This document shows, one piece after another, positions 24,110 to 34,839 of a stretch of 64,000 nt of DNA; the first letter of the stretch is position 1; each line of letters starts with the position of its first letter. Below the pieces are notes generated by a model. The model ran no database searches. It had not been told where the DNA came from and saw nothing but the letters and a program-made list of their open reading frames with translations. The translations under genes were made by a program, and so were the position numbers. This DNA comes from Coriolopsis trogii (lineage: Eukaryota; Basidiomycota; Agaricomycetes; Polyporales; Polyporaceae): contig JAHYIO010000005.1 of the NCBI GenBank assembly GCA_020543525.1, forward strand, positions 248,001-312,000, written 5' to 3'.

Positions 24110-25225
24110 AGCAAGCAGAGAGGCGGCGTACTGACGGGTTCAGCCACGGAAGCGGGCATGAAAACCCATGTACCTCACAACTCGTAGGCCATGAGGATCC
24201 AGCACGCTTTGAAGGGGCCATCTCTGACTTCGACCTCGACGGGGGGATGTCCGCGACATAGCCGTGGGGCAGCCTTGAGTTCCGTGCCTAGACCCATGCT
24301 CGCGAAGTCTGTGAAGGACGCATACCTCGTAGTCGCGGCACCCTCGCATCTAAGTGCGTGTTTCTGATACTGAACTTTCTTGCTTGAGGACTACCGCAGC
24401 ACACAAGGTGTAGGAGGAGGATCGACGACAGGGCATGTTATACGCATGCTCCTCCACCCTTTCACAATACGACACCTCGGTGAAAGCGTGCTGTGTGGGC
24501 TTGTCCTAGCTAGAACGTCCTAGGGCGCGTATCCGGCGAACCTTCACCAGCTAGTCGGTGGTAGCTCGAAGACTCGGGCGTGCTTGCCAAATGAGAGATG
24601 TGGTGATACAACGACGGTTTGCAATGAGTTAGAGGAGACAGATTCGTGTGTTCAGCGTTCAATACATGCATACTCGCCAGTGCGATCGAAGAGGAGATAG
24701 GCCGAGCGGCGAGAATGGACGGCGAGGCGGAGAGTCGGTTGGCACGAGCTGGCAGTGGTAAACGACCAAGTCATCCGGCGCTTATCGCAATCTTGCGCGT
24801 TCGGATTCAGAATCACGCTACATACTATGACTTTGTTTTTGCAACGTCCATCTGAGTCTACACGTCGAGTCACTCGTTTCACCCCGGTACTTACTTGCGA
24901 CTTTGATTGGGTAAGACTCCATTCTATGCGCGTATCTACAACTGATACTATTCTGTGAGTCAGAGCGCGACGCATCATGTCGAGTACTCGTACTGGTGAT
25001 TGGCAGCCGACTCGGAGATGTGGAGTCCTACGGCCTCAAGGGACGCATTCGAAACATAGCGTGTGCATTGTCGTGAATATGCGTAGGTTAACGTGATAAT
25101 TGCAAGCCCATGTAGTCAAACGTCCGCTCGACATCTCCCAACATCCTGATTCCTGATGGACCTCAATGTAAGCATATTACCGGACAAACGTTATGCGGGA
25201 ACGCATTATCACTCACCGAGGTGAG
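24110..25225. other. Intergenic region, 1.1 kb
   Basis: Promoter side of coiled-coil copy 4 and 3' side of copy 5. No Hsp70-like gene or relic was found here, so copy 4 is unpaired. No other feature was recognised. Confidence 0.4.
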
Positions 25226-26634
25226 TCACGGCTTCTTGATGATCACCGCGGTCTTCAAGATGGTACATCGCTGATGAATAGCGTCGCGGGTGTTGGTCCC
25301 GGCCACAGTACTCTCTATGTCCTCCCTCCATTCCGAGATGACACCCAGCTTCGTCGCACAAAGCACCCCAGCATCCTCAGCGGCGATAGCATTTGTAGGA
25401 CTCGACTCGGCTTTCATTGTTGTGGGATCGAAGACGACGCCCGGGGTGGCTGCAAAGAGAGATAATTCGCGCGACAGGATACGCTCTCCGATCATCTCGT
25501 GAACCCTCAGGACCTTGTCGGCAATGGTCCTGATGTCGCTCTCAAACGCCCTGGTGAAAGTCTCGAAAATCGTTATACGCGAGCCAATCGCACCGCATGC
25601 GAGAAGCACGTCAACGACGACGTTCGAGAGAGACCGCATGAGGCCTTGTCGTCGTTTGTCCCTGACACCAGGAAGTATCTTCATGGACGTATATGCAAGG
25701 ACTCTCCACCTCCCTGCGACAGCTTGAAGCTCTGGAACCTGGATTAGCCAATGCACGATCATAGTCGATCCTGTTGTGCGTACGTACCCCTTCCTCTCAT
25801 TGTGGTGTGTATTTCCTGAAGGATCCCCGTACGACTGTTAGGCGGTGCAACGAGGTCCCAAGTGTCGATGGCGCGATGGATGTACTCGACCAGCACGGCC
25901 TGAAGAGCCGTGCACAGAACTTCCGCGATCTCCTGTGGTGGTGTGTTCGAGAGCACCTCCAAGAAGGCGGCCCCTAGAAGGCGTGACTTGCCAATCGCCC
26001 GACGGGCCTCTATGCATACGGCCGTGGGATGTTGACATTGGAACTCGGGTGCGTCGGTAGCGTTGGACGCTAGCTGGAGTATGGCGTCATTGATGGCTCG
26101 AACAGCGTCCACCACCTCCGTCTCCGACGATAGGTCTTCCTTATGGAGGAAGGAATTCGCCACCTGTATCTCCTGGGTTCTACTCTCAAGGCGGACCTCG
26201 GCCTCTCTCCACCTGTTCTCTGCGCATTCGAGGTTGGATTCGAGTTTTGTGACTCGGTCGTCATACCAAAGCTTCAGCTCCTCGGCGTAGTCTCGCCATT
26301 GTGTATACTTCTCCTCGACTATCCTCAACGCATCGTCCTTTCGCTTGTTCTCCTCCTGCAGATCCTGCACCATGCGCTGCAATTGCTCTCTCGTCTTCAA
26401 CTGATTGTCTGCGACGTGGTCTGTACGCCGCTGAAAAGGCAGAATAGCAAACGAGGAGTTGCGCGACATGAAGAGGCAAACCTGAGAGCGTTGCCGTCGC
26501 AAGTCGAGTACGATCTGAAGTGTGGATGAAGGCGGAGGCAACAACAGAGTAGCTGTAGGCGGCCGCATGCATCGGTCATTGCACGAGGCATGCCCCACGG
26601 TCTCTCGTAGGGTTCTCGAGAAGCTGCGTTTCAC
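25226..26634 (-). CDS. Coiled-coil family protein, copy 5
   Basis: Exons 25788-26634 and 25226-25731 give about 450 residues. A second in-frame ATG at 26466 would remove a poorly conserved N-terminal 56 residues and may be the true start. Residues about 78-160 are coiled coil, running into LESRTQEIQVANSFLHKED. The block TALQAVLVEYIHRA and TWDL close exon 1. The acceptor at 25731/25732 was chosen because it restores ELQAVAGRWRVLAYTSM. Exon 2 continues with MIGERILSRELSLFAATPG and VFDPTTM, then CATKLGVISEWRED. It is the closest relative of copy 4 and stands head-to-head with Hsp70-like copy 3. The function is not known. Confidence 0.8.
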
Positions 26635-27082
26635 CGCAATTGGATCAATCTCACGTCACAGGCAGCAATAGATCATGCGGCAACACGTTGTGTTCCCCTC
26701 GCGGTAGGATGTAACTGAGTCCGATCTTTGTCGAGTGTCGGCGACAGTTGCATGGGCTTCTATCCTACGATTATGTATAGATTCGTGTACGTAGATCCCT
26801 ACGTTCACTATGGTGAAGGGTTCGAAGCACAGGGTCGCTCAGCGGTACGTCCTCTCACTTCTGACCTTCATACCAGAAACTCAGCCATACATGCTGCAAA
26901 CATGAGTTTGGATACTCGGAGTCATCGTGGGTCTGCATGCACCCAGAACAAACTTTCGTTGATCCCTTACCGCAGCACCGCTTTATTCTGGCTGGGATAG
27001 GTCGCCGTCATATATCGCGGTTTCGACACTTGGCCGTCCGCAACAACCTTCCTCGCTCTCGCCGTCTCTTCCATTGGCAGAC
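26635..27082. promoter_or_regulatory. Shared divergent promoter region 3
   Basis: This 448 bp gap separates the start codons of coiled-coil copy 5 (minus) and Hsp70-like copy 3 (plus). The relative order of the two families matches the other two pairs: each is transcribed away from the other. No coding exon is visible inside. Confidence 0.45.
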
Positions 27083-29468
27083 ATGCAAGAGCTCGTACCG
27101 TACAAGGAGTCAAAGAGAAAACTTGTTCTCGGCATCGACGTCGGTACCACATATTCCGGGATGTCTTATGTTATCCTCGAGCCAGGCAAAACACCGCAGA
27201 TAGCATCGGTAAACAGGTACATAGAGCTCGACTCATTGATGCGTGATGTGCTCATATCAGCGATCCATAGGTACCCTGGGCAAGAGAACAGACCAGCGGA
27301 TTGTCGAATTCCTTCCATCTTGTACTACGGCTCCGACGGATTAGTTCAACTCGTGGGCGCACAGGCAGCCGCTACCGACGTACAGCAGAGGGAGGATTAC
27401 GACTCGCTTGTGCTGGCAAAATGGTACGTACACCTTGTCTCATACACGGCGATGTCGACACATGTCACACATAGGTTCAAACTCCACCTACGGCCTCGTC
27501 ACCTGAACGATATAGGCCCAATCCCTTCACTTCCGCCTGGCAAGAGCGTGGTCAACGTCTTTGCCGACTTCCTACGCTATATGTTCAACTGTGCACGCAA
27601 GTACATTCAGGAGACCCGCGTTCATGGCGAGTCCATCTGGGAAGAGCTCGAAGGCGACATCGAGTTCGTACTGGGCCACCCAAACGGTTGGGGAGGGCCC
27701 CAAGAGCAACAAATGATGGAAGCCGCAGCGGAGGCAGGTCTCGTCCCTGCAACCGCCGAAGGGTTTGCCCGGATCCACTTTGTCACGGAAGGGGAGGCTG
27801 GTCTACACTTTTGTCTTCGAGATGGACTCATCAACGACAGCCTTAAGGTGAGCACCGATTATCAACGAGGCATACGCCTGACCTTTTATTACAGGCCAAC
27901 AATGTCATCATGCTACTCGACGCAGGAGGTGGTACTGCGGACTTGAGCACATACGTCTATCGGACTGCCGAGCCATTGTCCGTCGAAGAACTATGTGTCC
28001 CAGAATGTGAGCACCTATTCCGATCTGACTACAGTCTGCTCACACCCATGTTTCGCAGGTACACTATCAGGCTCTACCTTCGTCAACATGGAGGCTGAAA
28101 CGTACATTCGAAGTAAGCCGCTCTCTCTCGTTATTACATGGGGCAGTGAACCAAGCGACCTCTGGCCCTCCAGAGAAATTGGACGGGACGAACTACGGCA
28201 CCGACGAAATCGTGAATCAGATCATGCTCCATTTTGACGAAGACGTCAAGCCCGCGTTCAGCAACGAACCCAAACGCGGCTACTACCTTCGAACTGGCCT
28301 GATCGGTAACGATCCTCGGGTCAATATCAAACGCGGCACACTCACTCTGACAAGGTCTTACGCGTAAATCTTGCTCCTCATTTCTGCGAGAGTGCTGAAG
28401 ACATCTGCAGGGAAGAGATGACGTTGTTTTTCAAGCCTGTGCTCGACAGGATACTGGGATGTATACAGGCGCAGTTTAGCAATCCCAAGGACCGGGCGCC
28501 ATCTGTGAGTTCTCTGAAGACCTCCGTATACTGTCGTGCTGAGCTATGAAAACAGTCCGTGTTCCTCATCGGAGGGTTCTCTGCCAACGAGTGGCTCTTC
28601 AATTCCCTCAAGAACACTCTTGAGAGAATGGGAGTCAGTATATCCCGGCCGGACCAGCATGCGTACGTCTGATTGCTCTAGATTCCATTTTTAAGTCGTG
28701 CGGCTGATTAATTGGCAACAGGAGCAAGGCCGTCGCCGATGGTGCTTTGTTGTATTACCTTCAGCATCATGTGAAGTATCGCAAAACAAAGGCCACAGTT
28801 GGTGTCCCAGTCGACATCCGCTTCAACCCATCCGACAAGGAGCATCGTGCTCGCATAGATTCTGTGGATGTCGGTCCTATTGGTATGTTCTTGAGCAAAG
28901 GCTTCTCGCCGATTGTGAAGAAGGTAATCTTGACAATGTCTCGCCCATGCTCGGTGCTAAACTATCGGATACATTCCAGGGTAGACTCGCACGCGATGGA
29001 GAGACGTTTCAGAAGGAGTACCGTGTGGTATATAGTAGGAGTAAGACTCTTGACGAAGTGGAAGACGAGGTGCTAGCATACAATGGAGACAAGGACGAGC
29101 CACAGTTCACGGATGACGAACCCGGTGAGTGAACTGCGAACTCGATCAATGCGATATCTGAGTCTCATGCTCTCAACATCAGACAAGTTCAAGCGTCTAT
29201 GTTTGATTCGGGCGGACGTTTCTAAGCTACCTGCATCACCAGATCTACCCCTGCCGTTAGCTGCATGGGCGTCATCCAAGGTCTACAAGGTCATCATAAC
29301 CTTCGGCGCGACTATGACAGCCAAGATTGGCTGGGTTGAGAATGTGCGTGTCCGATTATCGCATCTGTCCTCGGACATAGGCACTTATGTGGTCATGCGG
29401 ATTGCTTACAGGGCGAGGAGAAGGAGTACGCCTATTCTCTATGTCTGAATCAAGCATTAGCTCACTAG
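27083..29468 (+). CDS. HSPA12-like Hsp70 family ATPase, copy 3
   Basis: Twelve exons: 27083-27216, 27271-27423, 27475-27847, 27895-28006, 28059-28112, 28174-28354, 28393-28504, 28556-28662, 28722-28923, 28980-29124, 29183-29343 and 29412-29468. They sum to an open frame of about 596 residues. Phosphate-1 is LGIDVGTTYSGMSY (residues 16-29). Phosphate-2 is LLDAGGGTADLSTY (about 227-240), with Ala replacing the Val of the other copies. The adenosine-type motif FLIGGFSANEWL begins near 376. The C-terminal third has a beta-rich look (VITFGATMTAKIGW) but no canonical Hsp70 substrate-binding domain and no EEVD. Exon lengths 112, 54, 181 and 107 are identical to the other copies. HSPA12 proteins are distant Hsp70 relatives of uncertain client range. 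Confidence 0.9.
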
Positions 29469-30148
29469 AGTCTGCAGAGGTCCGGCACGCATTCTATGGG
29501 ACAGCATGTAGATGCACTGGCCGTCAGCCGATCTTGAGTGCCGCGAGCAGTGCGCGACAATCGACCTCATAATGTCTCAATCTTACCAGAGCATACGGTA
29601 GTTCAGCTATGTGTACAAATACCACTGCCCTATCTTGAGGCAATATTGACGAGCGGGCCAAAGGTCTTCAAGACCGTGTGACAAATGCTACAGGCGAAGT
29701 ATTTGCGCGGCGCCGAAGCTGATCGTGCCGTCGGGAGGGGAGCGTGCCTCTAATCGCGGTTTCCATCTTGTCTGAGAGAGCCTCGAAGACAGCACGCCTT
29801 TGACTTGACACCAGTACCCGCAAAGATAGAAACAGAAGTCGAAGACGTCACTACGATAGCGTCAGTGGATGTGCGGATGCTGACGACTCATGGCAGGTTG
29901 GGTCGGTTGCCGCCGTTTGTCTTGAACGTCGAGACCGTCAATCATCGCAGTATGCGGATGTTCCACTTGCACCGCGAAGTACGAGAGACTATGTTATAGC
30001 AGCTGAACAACGGCCAGGGTCTCCTTCCTATTTGGTACGCATCATGTCTCGCCACGTGGCCGGGAGACCAGCGGTTTGTTCGACACACATAGCTGCTCTT
30101 GCCTGTCCACCATCAGCACCGCTTGAACGCACCATCGGAGATCGACAT
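29469..30148. other. Intergenic region
   Basis: Downstream of Hsp70-like copy 3 and upstream of the F-box gene. No additional gene was recognised. Confidence 0.4.
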
Positions 30149-31561
30149 ATGTCAATTCGCGCTCATATACGACTGCCAGGAGAGATCACGGACACTATAA
30201 TCGACCACCTGCACGACGATCCAAGTACGCTACGTACCTGCTCAATCGTCTGCCGCACATGGACTGCAGCGAGCCATAATCACCTCTTCCACCGTCTGAA
30301 TAGTTCTCCGGAGCGATTCGGGTTGAACGACCTCATCTCCTTCCTGGTTACACACCCCGATGTATCCCTCCATATCAAACACTTCCGCTTATCTGGATAC
30401 CGAGGAGTCAGTCTCCGCGACCTCGCGACAATCCTCGAAAGCCTACCTTCTCTGCGGATCCTCGAGCTCAACGACATGTATATATCGCCACCTCTCTCGT
30501 CTGAAGAGCCGATCTTTTGTGTTGTGGACAAAGTGGTCCGCCTGTGGATCTCCCACATCAATATCATCGATCGGGACCACGACCTCTTGCTCCGCGTCCT
30601 CGGACTGTTCACTCACATCATATCCCTTCAGCTCTCGCCCTTCCTCCTCCCGCCGCAGCACGACGATCGACCCCACTTCTCTCCGCTGAGCACGCGGCTC
30701 CCTTCCCACGTGAGGATTGACAGCCTCACGACGGACATGATGAGCCCGCTCATAATCGCTCGGCTCATCCATTCGGCACCGCTCTCACAGTGGCACTCCC
30801 TGCGCGAGCTCCATCTCGTCTCAACCGGTTGCAATTGGGCCCAAGTCGCGGACTTGGGCAGCCTCATGGCAGAGATCGGCCCGCGCTTGCGCGTGCTGTC
30901 CGTGAGCCCGAATATCGCCCTGCTTCGAGTCCCAAACGACGCAGACGCGCAGCCCGGCTTAGGTCTGGACCCTATCGTATCCAGTAAGTACCATGGGCAC
31001 CCCTCTTTGTAGGCTCAGCCCACAGCTACTGTATAGCCCCCACGTCGTTTGTCGTGTATGGTCACTATCTGTTCACACTTTGATCGATCCGCGACACTGG
31101 GACTAATGCGCACTCTGGCAGGAGACACGACGGAAGACTGGAAGGCACTGCGGCTCAACCTGTGCACCTCGCTCGAGATCTTCATCACAGGGGCGACTTA
31201 CGCCGCGCCCCCCATCTACAACACGCAGGCAAGCTTCAGGCTGTGGGTCGACCTCCTTCCTCACCTCCCGCAGAGCGTGCGCGAAATCCAAGTGAACGTT
31301 CGGCCTCTGATGAATTACGATCTGAATGGCCCGCTGCCGCAGAGCTCCGATCCGCTCAAGGCCCTCGAATGGGCCCACTTAGACAGGATCATGTCGGCAC
31401 GTAGGTTCCAGGACGCCGTCGTCGTATTGCAGGTCCGCTCGCTGCAAACAGCGCATCCTGGAGAGGGATTCACGGACGTCGTGACTTTCCTCAAGAACGA
31501 GCTGCGTGAGCTGGATGCTAGCGGGAAGCTAGTCTTTGACTTATTGACAAGGAAGTGGTGA
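30149..31561 (+). CDS. F-box protein
   Basis: Exons 30149-30983 and 31122-31561 (phase 1 intron) encode about 424 residues. Residues about 9-50 are an F-box (LPGEITDTIIDHLHDD, CSIVCRTWTAASHNHLF), the Skp1-binding module of SCF ubiquitin ligases. The remainder has leucine-rich-repeat-like spacing (SLPSLRILELNDM, HSLRELHL). Exon 2 starts in RDTTEDWKALRLNL. Intron position and phase match the gene at 55585 and the dead copy at 20651-21922. In-frame ATG codons upstream to 30038 exist, but 30149 sits just ahead of the F-box. The substrate is unknown; such families are expanded and fast evolving in Agaricomycetes. Confidence 0.82.
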
Positions 31562-32153
31562 GGTGAGTTACTCCCACCATCCGAGAGCCACTCACCCACA
31601 GCTACAGCTATAACTGAATCTCGCGTCTTGTCACGGCTCTAGCTTGTCGCGGTGACTCGACAATACGCGATCAAGTGCGCGTGCGAACAGGATTTCAGAG
31701 GAAGGACATGTCTGAAGCAATGTAAATTCCAGAGGACAATCACCCCAGCCGGCGGGATTTTGTCGGGTATCTCCTATGTGTACATGAATGTGAGACTAGT
31801 ACCGCAATGCTCATTAAGATGTGCATTCCCAATGCAGGGCACACAATTGACGTGCGCGATCGAGGCTCAGGAGGCAAGCCTACATCGGACTAGTCACGCC
31901 GATTCCATCCTGGACATGCGTGTGCAGGACACCGTCTCCACGTGGTGAGCTTCGGACGGTACTCCTGTGGCATCCCGTTGAACGTGTATGCACGAACGGC
32001 TCTCATATATGGCTTGTCGCGTCTCAGTCTGCGCAACAGGCGAACGTAGGGCAGGCGACCGCATGTCGTGTATATAGACAATGCCTGGGAACGGACGGAG
32101 TCAAGACATACTTACTGTCTCTGTACACCATTCCCCCCCTATCGTCCGCCCCC
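31562..32153. other. Intergenic region
   Basis: No gene recognised between the F-box gene and coiled-coil copy 6. It serves as the promoter side of copy 6, and no Hsp70-like partner is present. Confidence 0.4.
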
Positions 32154-33628
32154 ATGAACTTCTTACAGCATCCTCTCCGCGAGAAGTCTAAGCAACCGTC
32201 GCCATTCAACACATGGCTGCTTCAGCGAATCCGCCATCGTCGACAGCGGAAGCCACGTCCGGCGGACCTAGAGCCGCCCGTGGCCGAGCCTCACCCCGAG
32301 GTGAAGGCTATGCAAGAGCGGGTAGCCGAACTGCAGAAACAGCTGGCAGAAGAACAGGAGCTCTCCTCGAGGCGCAAGGCCGACCACGAGAGCGCCGTTG
32401 CCGAGAACGACCACCTCAAGACGCGCCTAACACAACTCGACTCCCTTCCGCATCAGGTCAAGGAGACCCAGCGGAAGCTCGAGCAGGAGAAGGAGGCCGC
32501 GCACAAGGCGTGGGAGCTGTACGAGAGCGCGACGGCGACGGTCCAGCAGCTGCAGGAGCGGCTCGCGCAGATCGAAGAAGACGCGAAGCGCAGCAGCGTG
32601 CGCGTCTCCGAGCTTGAGCGTGCCCACGCGGACGCGGAGCGCCAGCGGCGGGATTCTGTGGACCAGCTCAAGGCGCGGACGACGGAGTTGCAGAACGCGC
32701 AGCGGTTCTTGACCAAGGTCGACGACATCACCGACGCCGAGGTGACTCGCCTCGTCGGATCGCTGAACGGGCAGATCAAGAAGACCGCCGCCGCCATCGC
32801 CAGTGCTCCCCACTTCGCATTCGAAAGCCTGAAGGATCCCGTGGCGACCGAGAAGGCCGTGAAGCGCATCGAGCACTACAGCTGGCTGGGCCCCAGTCTC
32901 GTGTCCGCCTTGGGTATAGCCGACCACACACGCTCGAACGCCCTTGTGCAGACGGCTTTGCAGGCCGGCATGGCGGCGTATGCGCGCTGGCTGGCTACAA
33001 GCTGGGAGCTTGGAGTCGTGGACCCACGTGGGCTTCTCGAGGGTGTCTACCTTCAGATCAGGGACAAGGGTGCGTACTTTCCTGTATGGCCGCAACGCAT
33101 ACACTGAGCTAACCGATCCGAGCAGAGCCGCAACCCGTGGCAGGACGATGGAGGGCACTTTGTCGCACCTACGTGAAAGGACTCCTGGAGACCGGTGAGA
33201 CGCAGACGCAACGGCTGTTCAAGACCCTCTCCGGCATCGTCGCCGATGTGCTCGTCATCTGCGGCGTTGTTGGTACGTGGGAGGGCGTCTCGGACACTGT
33301 GGCACAAGCCTTCGAGTCGGAGCTCTACGAGATCGTGAACCTGGCGCTGCAGTTCCAGTGGACAGCGGGCGAGCGTATAGTGTCGCAAGACTTCATCGTC
33401 TTCGTGACGGAGCCTGACGTCACCTTCAACCCGACACACATGGAGGACGAATTGGCGGGTGAGCGAAGGAAAGCTTCTTCCATCCGAAAGGGGAGTGTAC
33501 TTTGCACAACGCACCTCGGACTTATGGCGGAACGGAAAGTGGGAGGGAAGGATGAAGTCGGTGACGTCAGGTCCACAGTCCTGCTTAAGCCAAAGGTTGT
33601 CCTGAAGACGGTGTTCAGCGACAGATAG
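32154..33628 (+). CDS. Coiled-coil family protein, copy 6
   Basis: Exons 32154-33069 and 33126-33628 encode about 472 residues. A basic N-terminus (residues 21-35) precedes the longest coiled coil of the family, residues about 48-182, very rich in Glu, Lys and Arg. Then follow LKARTTELQNAQRFLTKVDD, the helical block ALVQTALQAGMAAYARWL and TSWELG. The phase 1 intron joins to EPQPVAGRWRALCRTYVK. Downstream are TAGERIVSQDFIVFV, FNPTHMEDELAG, VLCTTHLGLMAE and KPKVVLKTVFSD, with the stop right after. There is no Hsp70-like neighbour. GC content is visibly higher than in copies 4 and 5. A long antisense frame in this gene is a by-product of the GC-rich coiled-coil codons. Confidence 0.83.
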
Positions 33629-34241
33629 ACTGTATGTTATTCGTGACCCGCGCGCACCTATATTATTCACCGCTCCCGTACTGCTCTCACCATCGACTGT
33701 ACGATGCTGGCCCTCCGTGAGATGAATTGAATCCGATTAGATGTTCAGTGACCATCCGGCGGTCGAAGACACATAGGTACGCAAAGCATAACACGTCTGC
33801 GAACCGAGTTACACGGAGTCGTTGCTTAACTGGTGAATTGCCTTGTGGACGATGTAGATTGATGAGATAGGTGTTGACTTGAATTTGGAGCGTGTTGACT
33901 ACTTGAATTTGAAGCGTGGTGATCATTTGCTGGTGTTTTGATCATCAGTTTCCTAGCAGACAAGGCCACTATGTAAGTCCAATGGTTGCAACAGCACATT
34001 TCAAGAGCGCACCTCGATATGCTCCTTTTAACGAGGCTATCAGACAGCAAGAAGTACATAGACAGTCATAAAGAACAGTGGGAAGGGGTGTCGGTCATCC
34101 ATTTTTGAGCAGCATTTCGAATGCACAGAGGGAAGCCCTAGAGTTATGGTAGACCCGGATGTGGGAGGAGAATGAGGGGGAGAACGAAAAGAGTAGTATA
34201 GACGCCGACATCAATGAGCGCCCGTTATCTTCAACTACCAG
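33629..34241. repeat. Intergenic region with a short imperfect tandem repeat
   Basis: At about 33873-33917 the unit GTTGACTTGAATTTGGAGCG is followed by a near copy with a 3-base insertion and one substitution. Otherwise no gene was recognised. The right end carries the left target duplication of the MITE. Confidence 0.45.
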
Positions 34242-34249
34242 CCCCGGGC
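34242..34249. repeat. Target site duplication, left copy
   Basis: CCCCGGGC is found directly before the left terminal inverted repeat and again at 34582-34589 directly after the right one. An 8 bp duplication is the hallmark of hAT-superfamily insertion. Confidence 0.85.
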
Positions 34250-34581
34250 TAGTGTTGCCGCGAGTTCGAGTTGAACTCGCGAGTTCCGATGTGAGTTGGG
34301 CAACTCGGTGGGGCGAGTGGGGCGAGGCGAGCGACTCGCAACTCGCGGTGCGACTCGCCGTGGCTGATCATGGCTTCTGATTGGTTGAAGCACGGACCTT
34401 TGAGCGCCCTCCCTCCGAGTTGGCGCCCATGACGAATTTGGGCGATGCCAGAATCAGCGAGAGAGCTCTTGGGGGACCAACTCGCGAGCCAACTCGCAAA
34501 CTCGCATCGATCGAACTCGATCTGACGAGTTGATCGAGTTGCACGACTCGCCTCGCCTCACCTCGCCTCGCGGCAACACTA
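34250..34581. mobile_element. Non-autonomous hAT-type MITE, 332 bp
   Basis: The element begins with TAGTGTTGCCGCGAG (34250-34264) and ends with its perfect reverse complement at 34567-34581. It is flanked by 8 bp direct repeats CCCCGGGC. Terminal TAGNG bases and an 8 bp duplication match the hAT superfamily of DNA transposons. It contains no transposase frame, so it would depend on an enzyme encoded elsewhere. The interior is packed with ACTCG and CGAGT pentamers in both orientations, which would let much of the element fold on itself. Perfect terminal repeats and an intact duplication suggest a fairly recent insertion. Confidence 0.85.
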
Positions 34582-34589
34582 CCCCGGGC
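34582..34589. repeat. Target site duplication, right copy
   Basis: CCCCGGGC, identical to the left copy at 34242-34249. Confidence 0.85.
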
Positions 34590-34839
34590 CGGCCAGTCCG
34601 GCCGCCAACTACAACAAGACAGATGCTCTACACGACACACGGAAAGAGACACCACTACTTTGTGTACATGAGCTCGCTGCACGAGCACCTCTTGGCTTAC
34701 ACTTGTACACTCCACCGAAACGCTGGCCAGCGGGAGTGCTTCGTTAGTTCGTGACCCGGCTCGGCAACAAAGGTCCCCGACGGGCGCGAATCGTATATCA
34801 ACCCCTTCTCATCGTCCAAGGTACCACCACACCGCGAAC

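Noticed and set aside
439..29468. Reading the Hsp70/coiled-coil block as an NLR-type immune cluster
   Set aside because: No NB-ARC or NACHT P-loop and no WD, ankyrin or TPR repeat arrays were seen; only the actin-fold ATPase and a coiled-coil family are supported.
32427..33158. 243-codon minus-strand frame opposite coiled-coil copy 6
   Set aside because: Antisense shadow of a GC-rich charged coiled-coil gene; the plus strand has the family motifs and intron.
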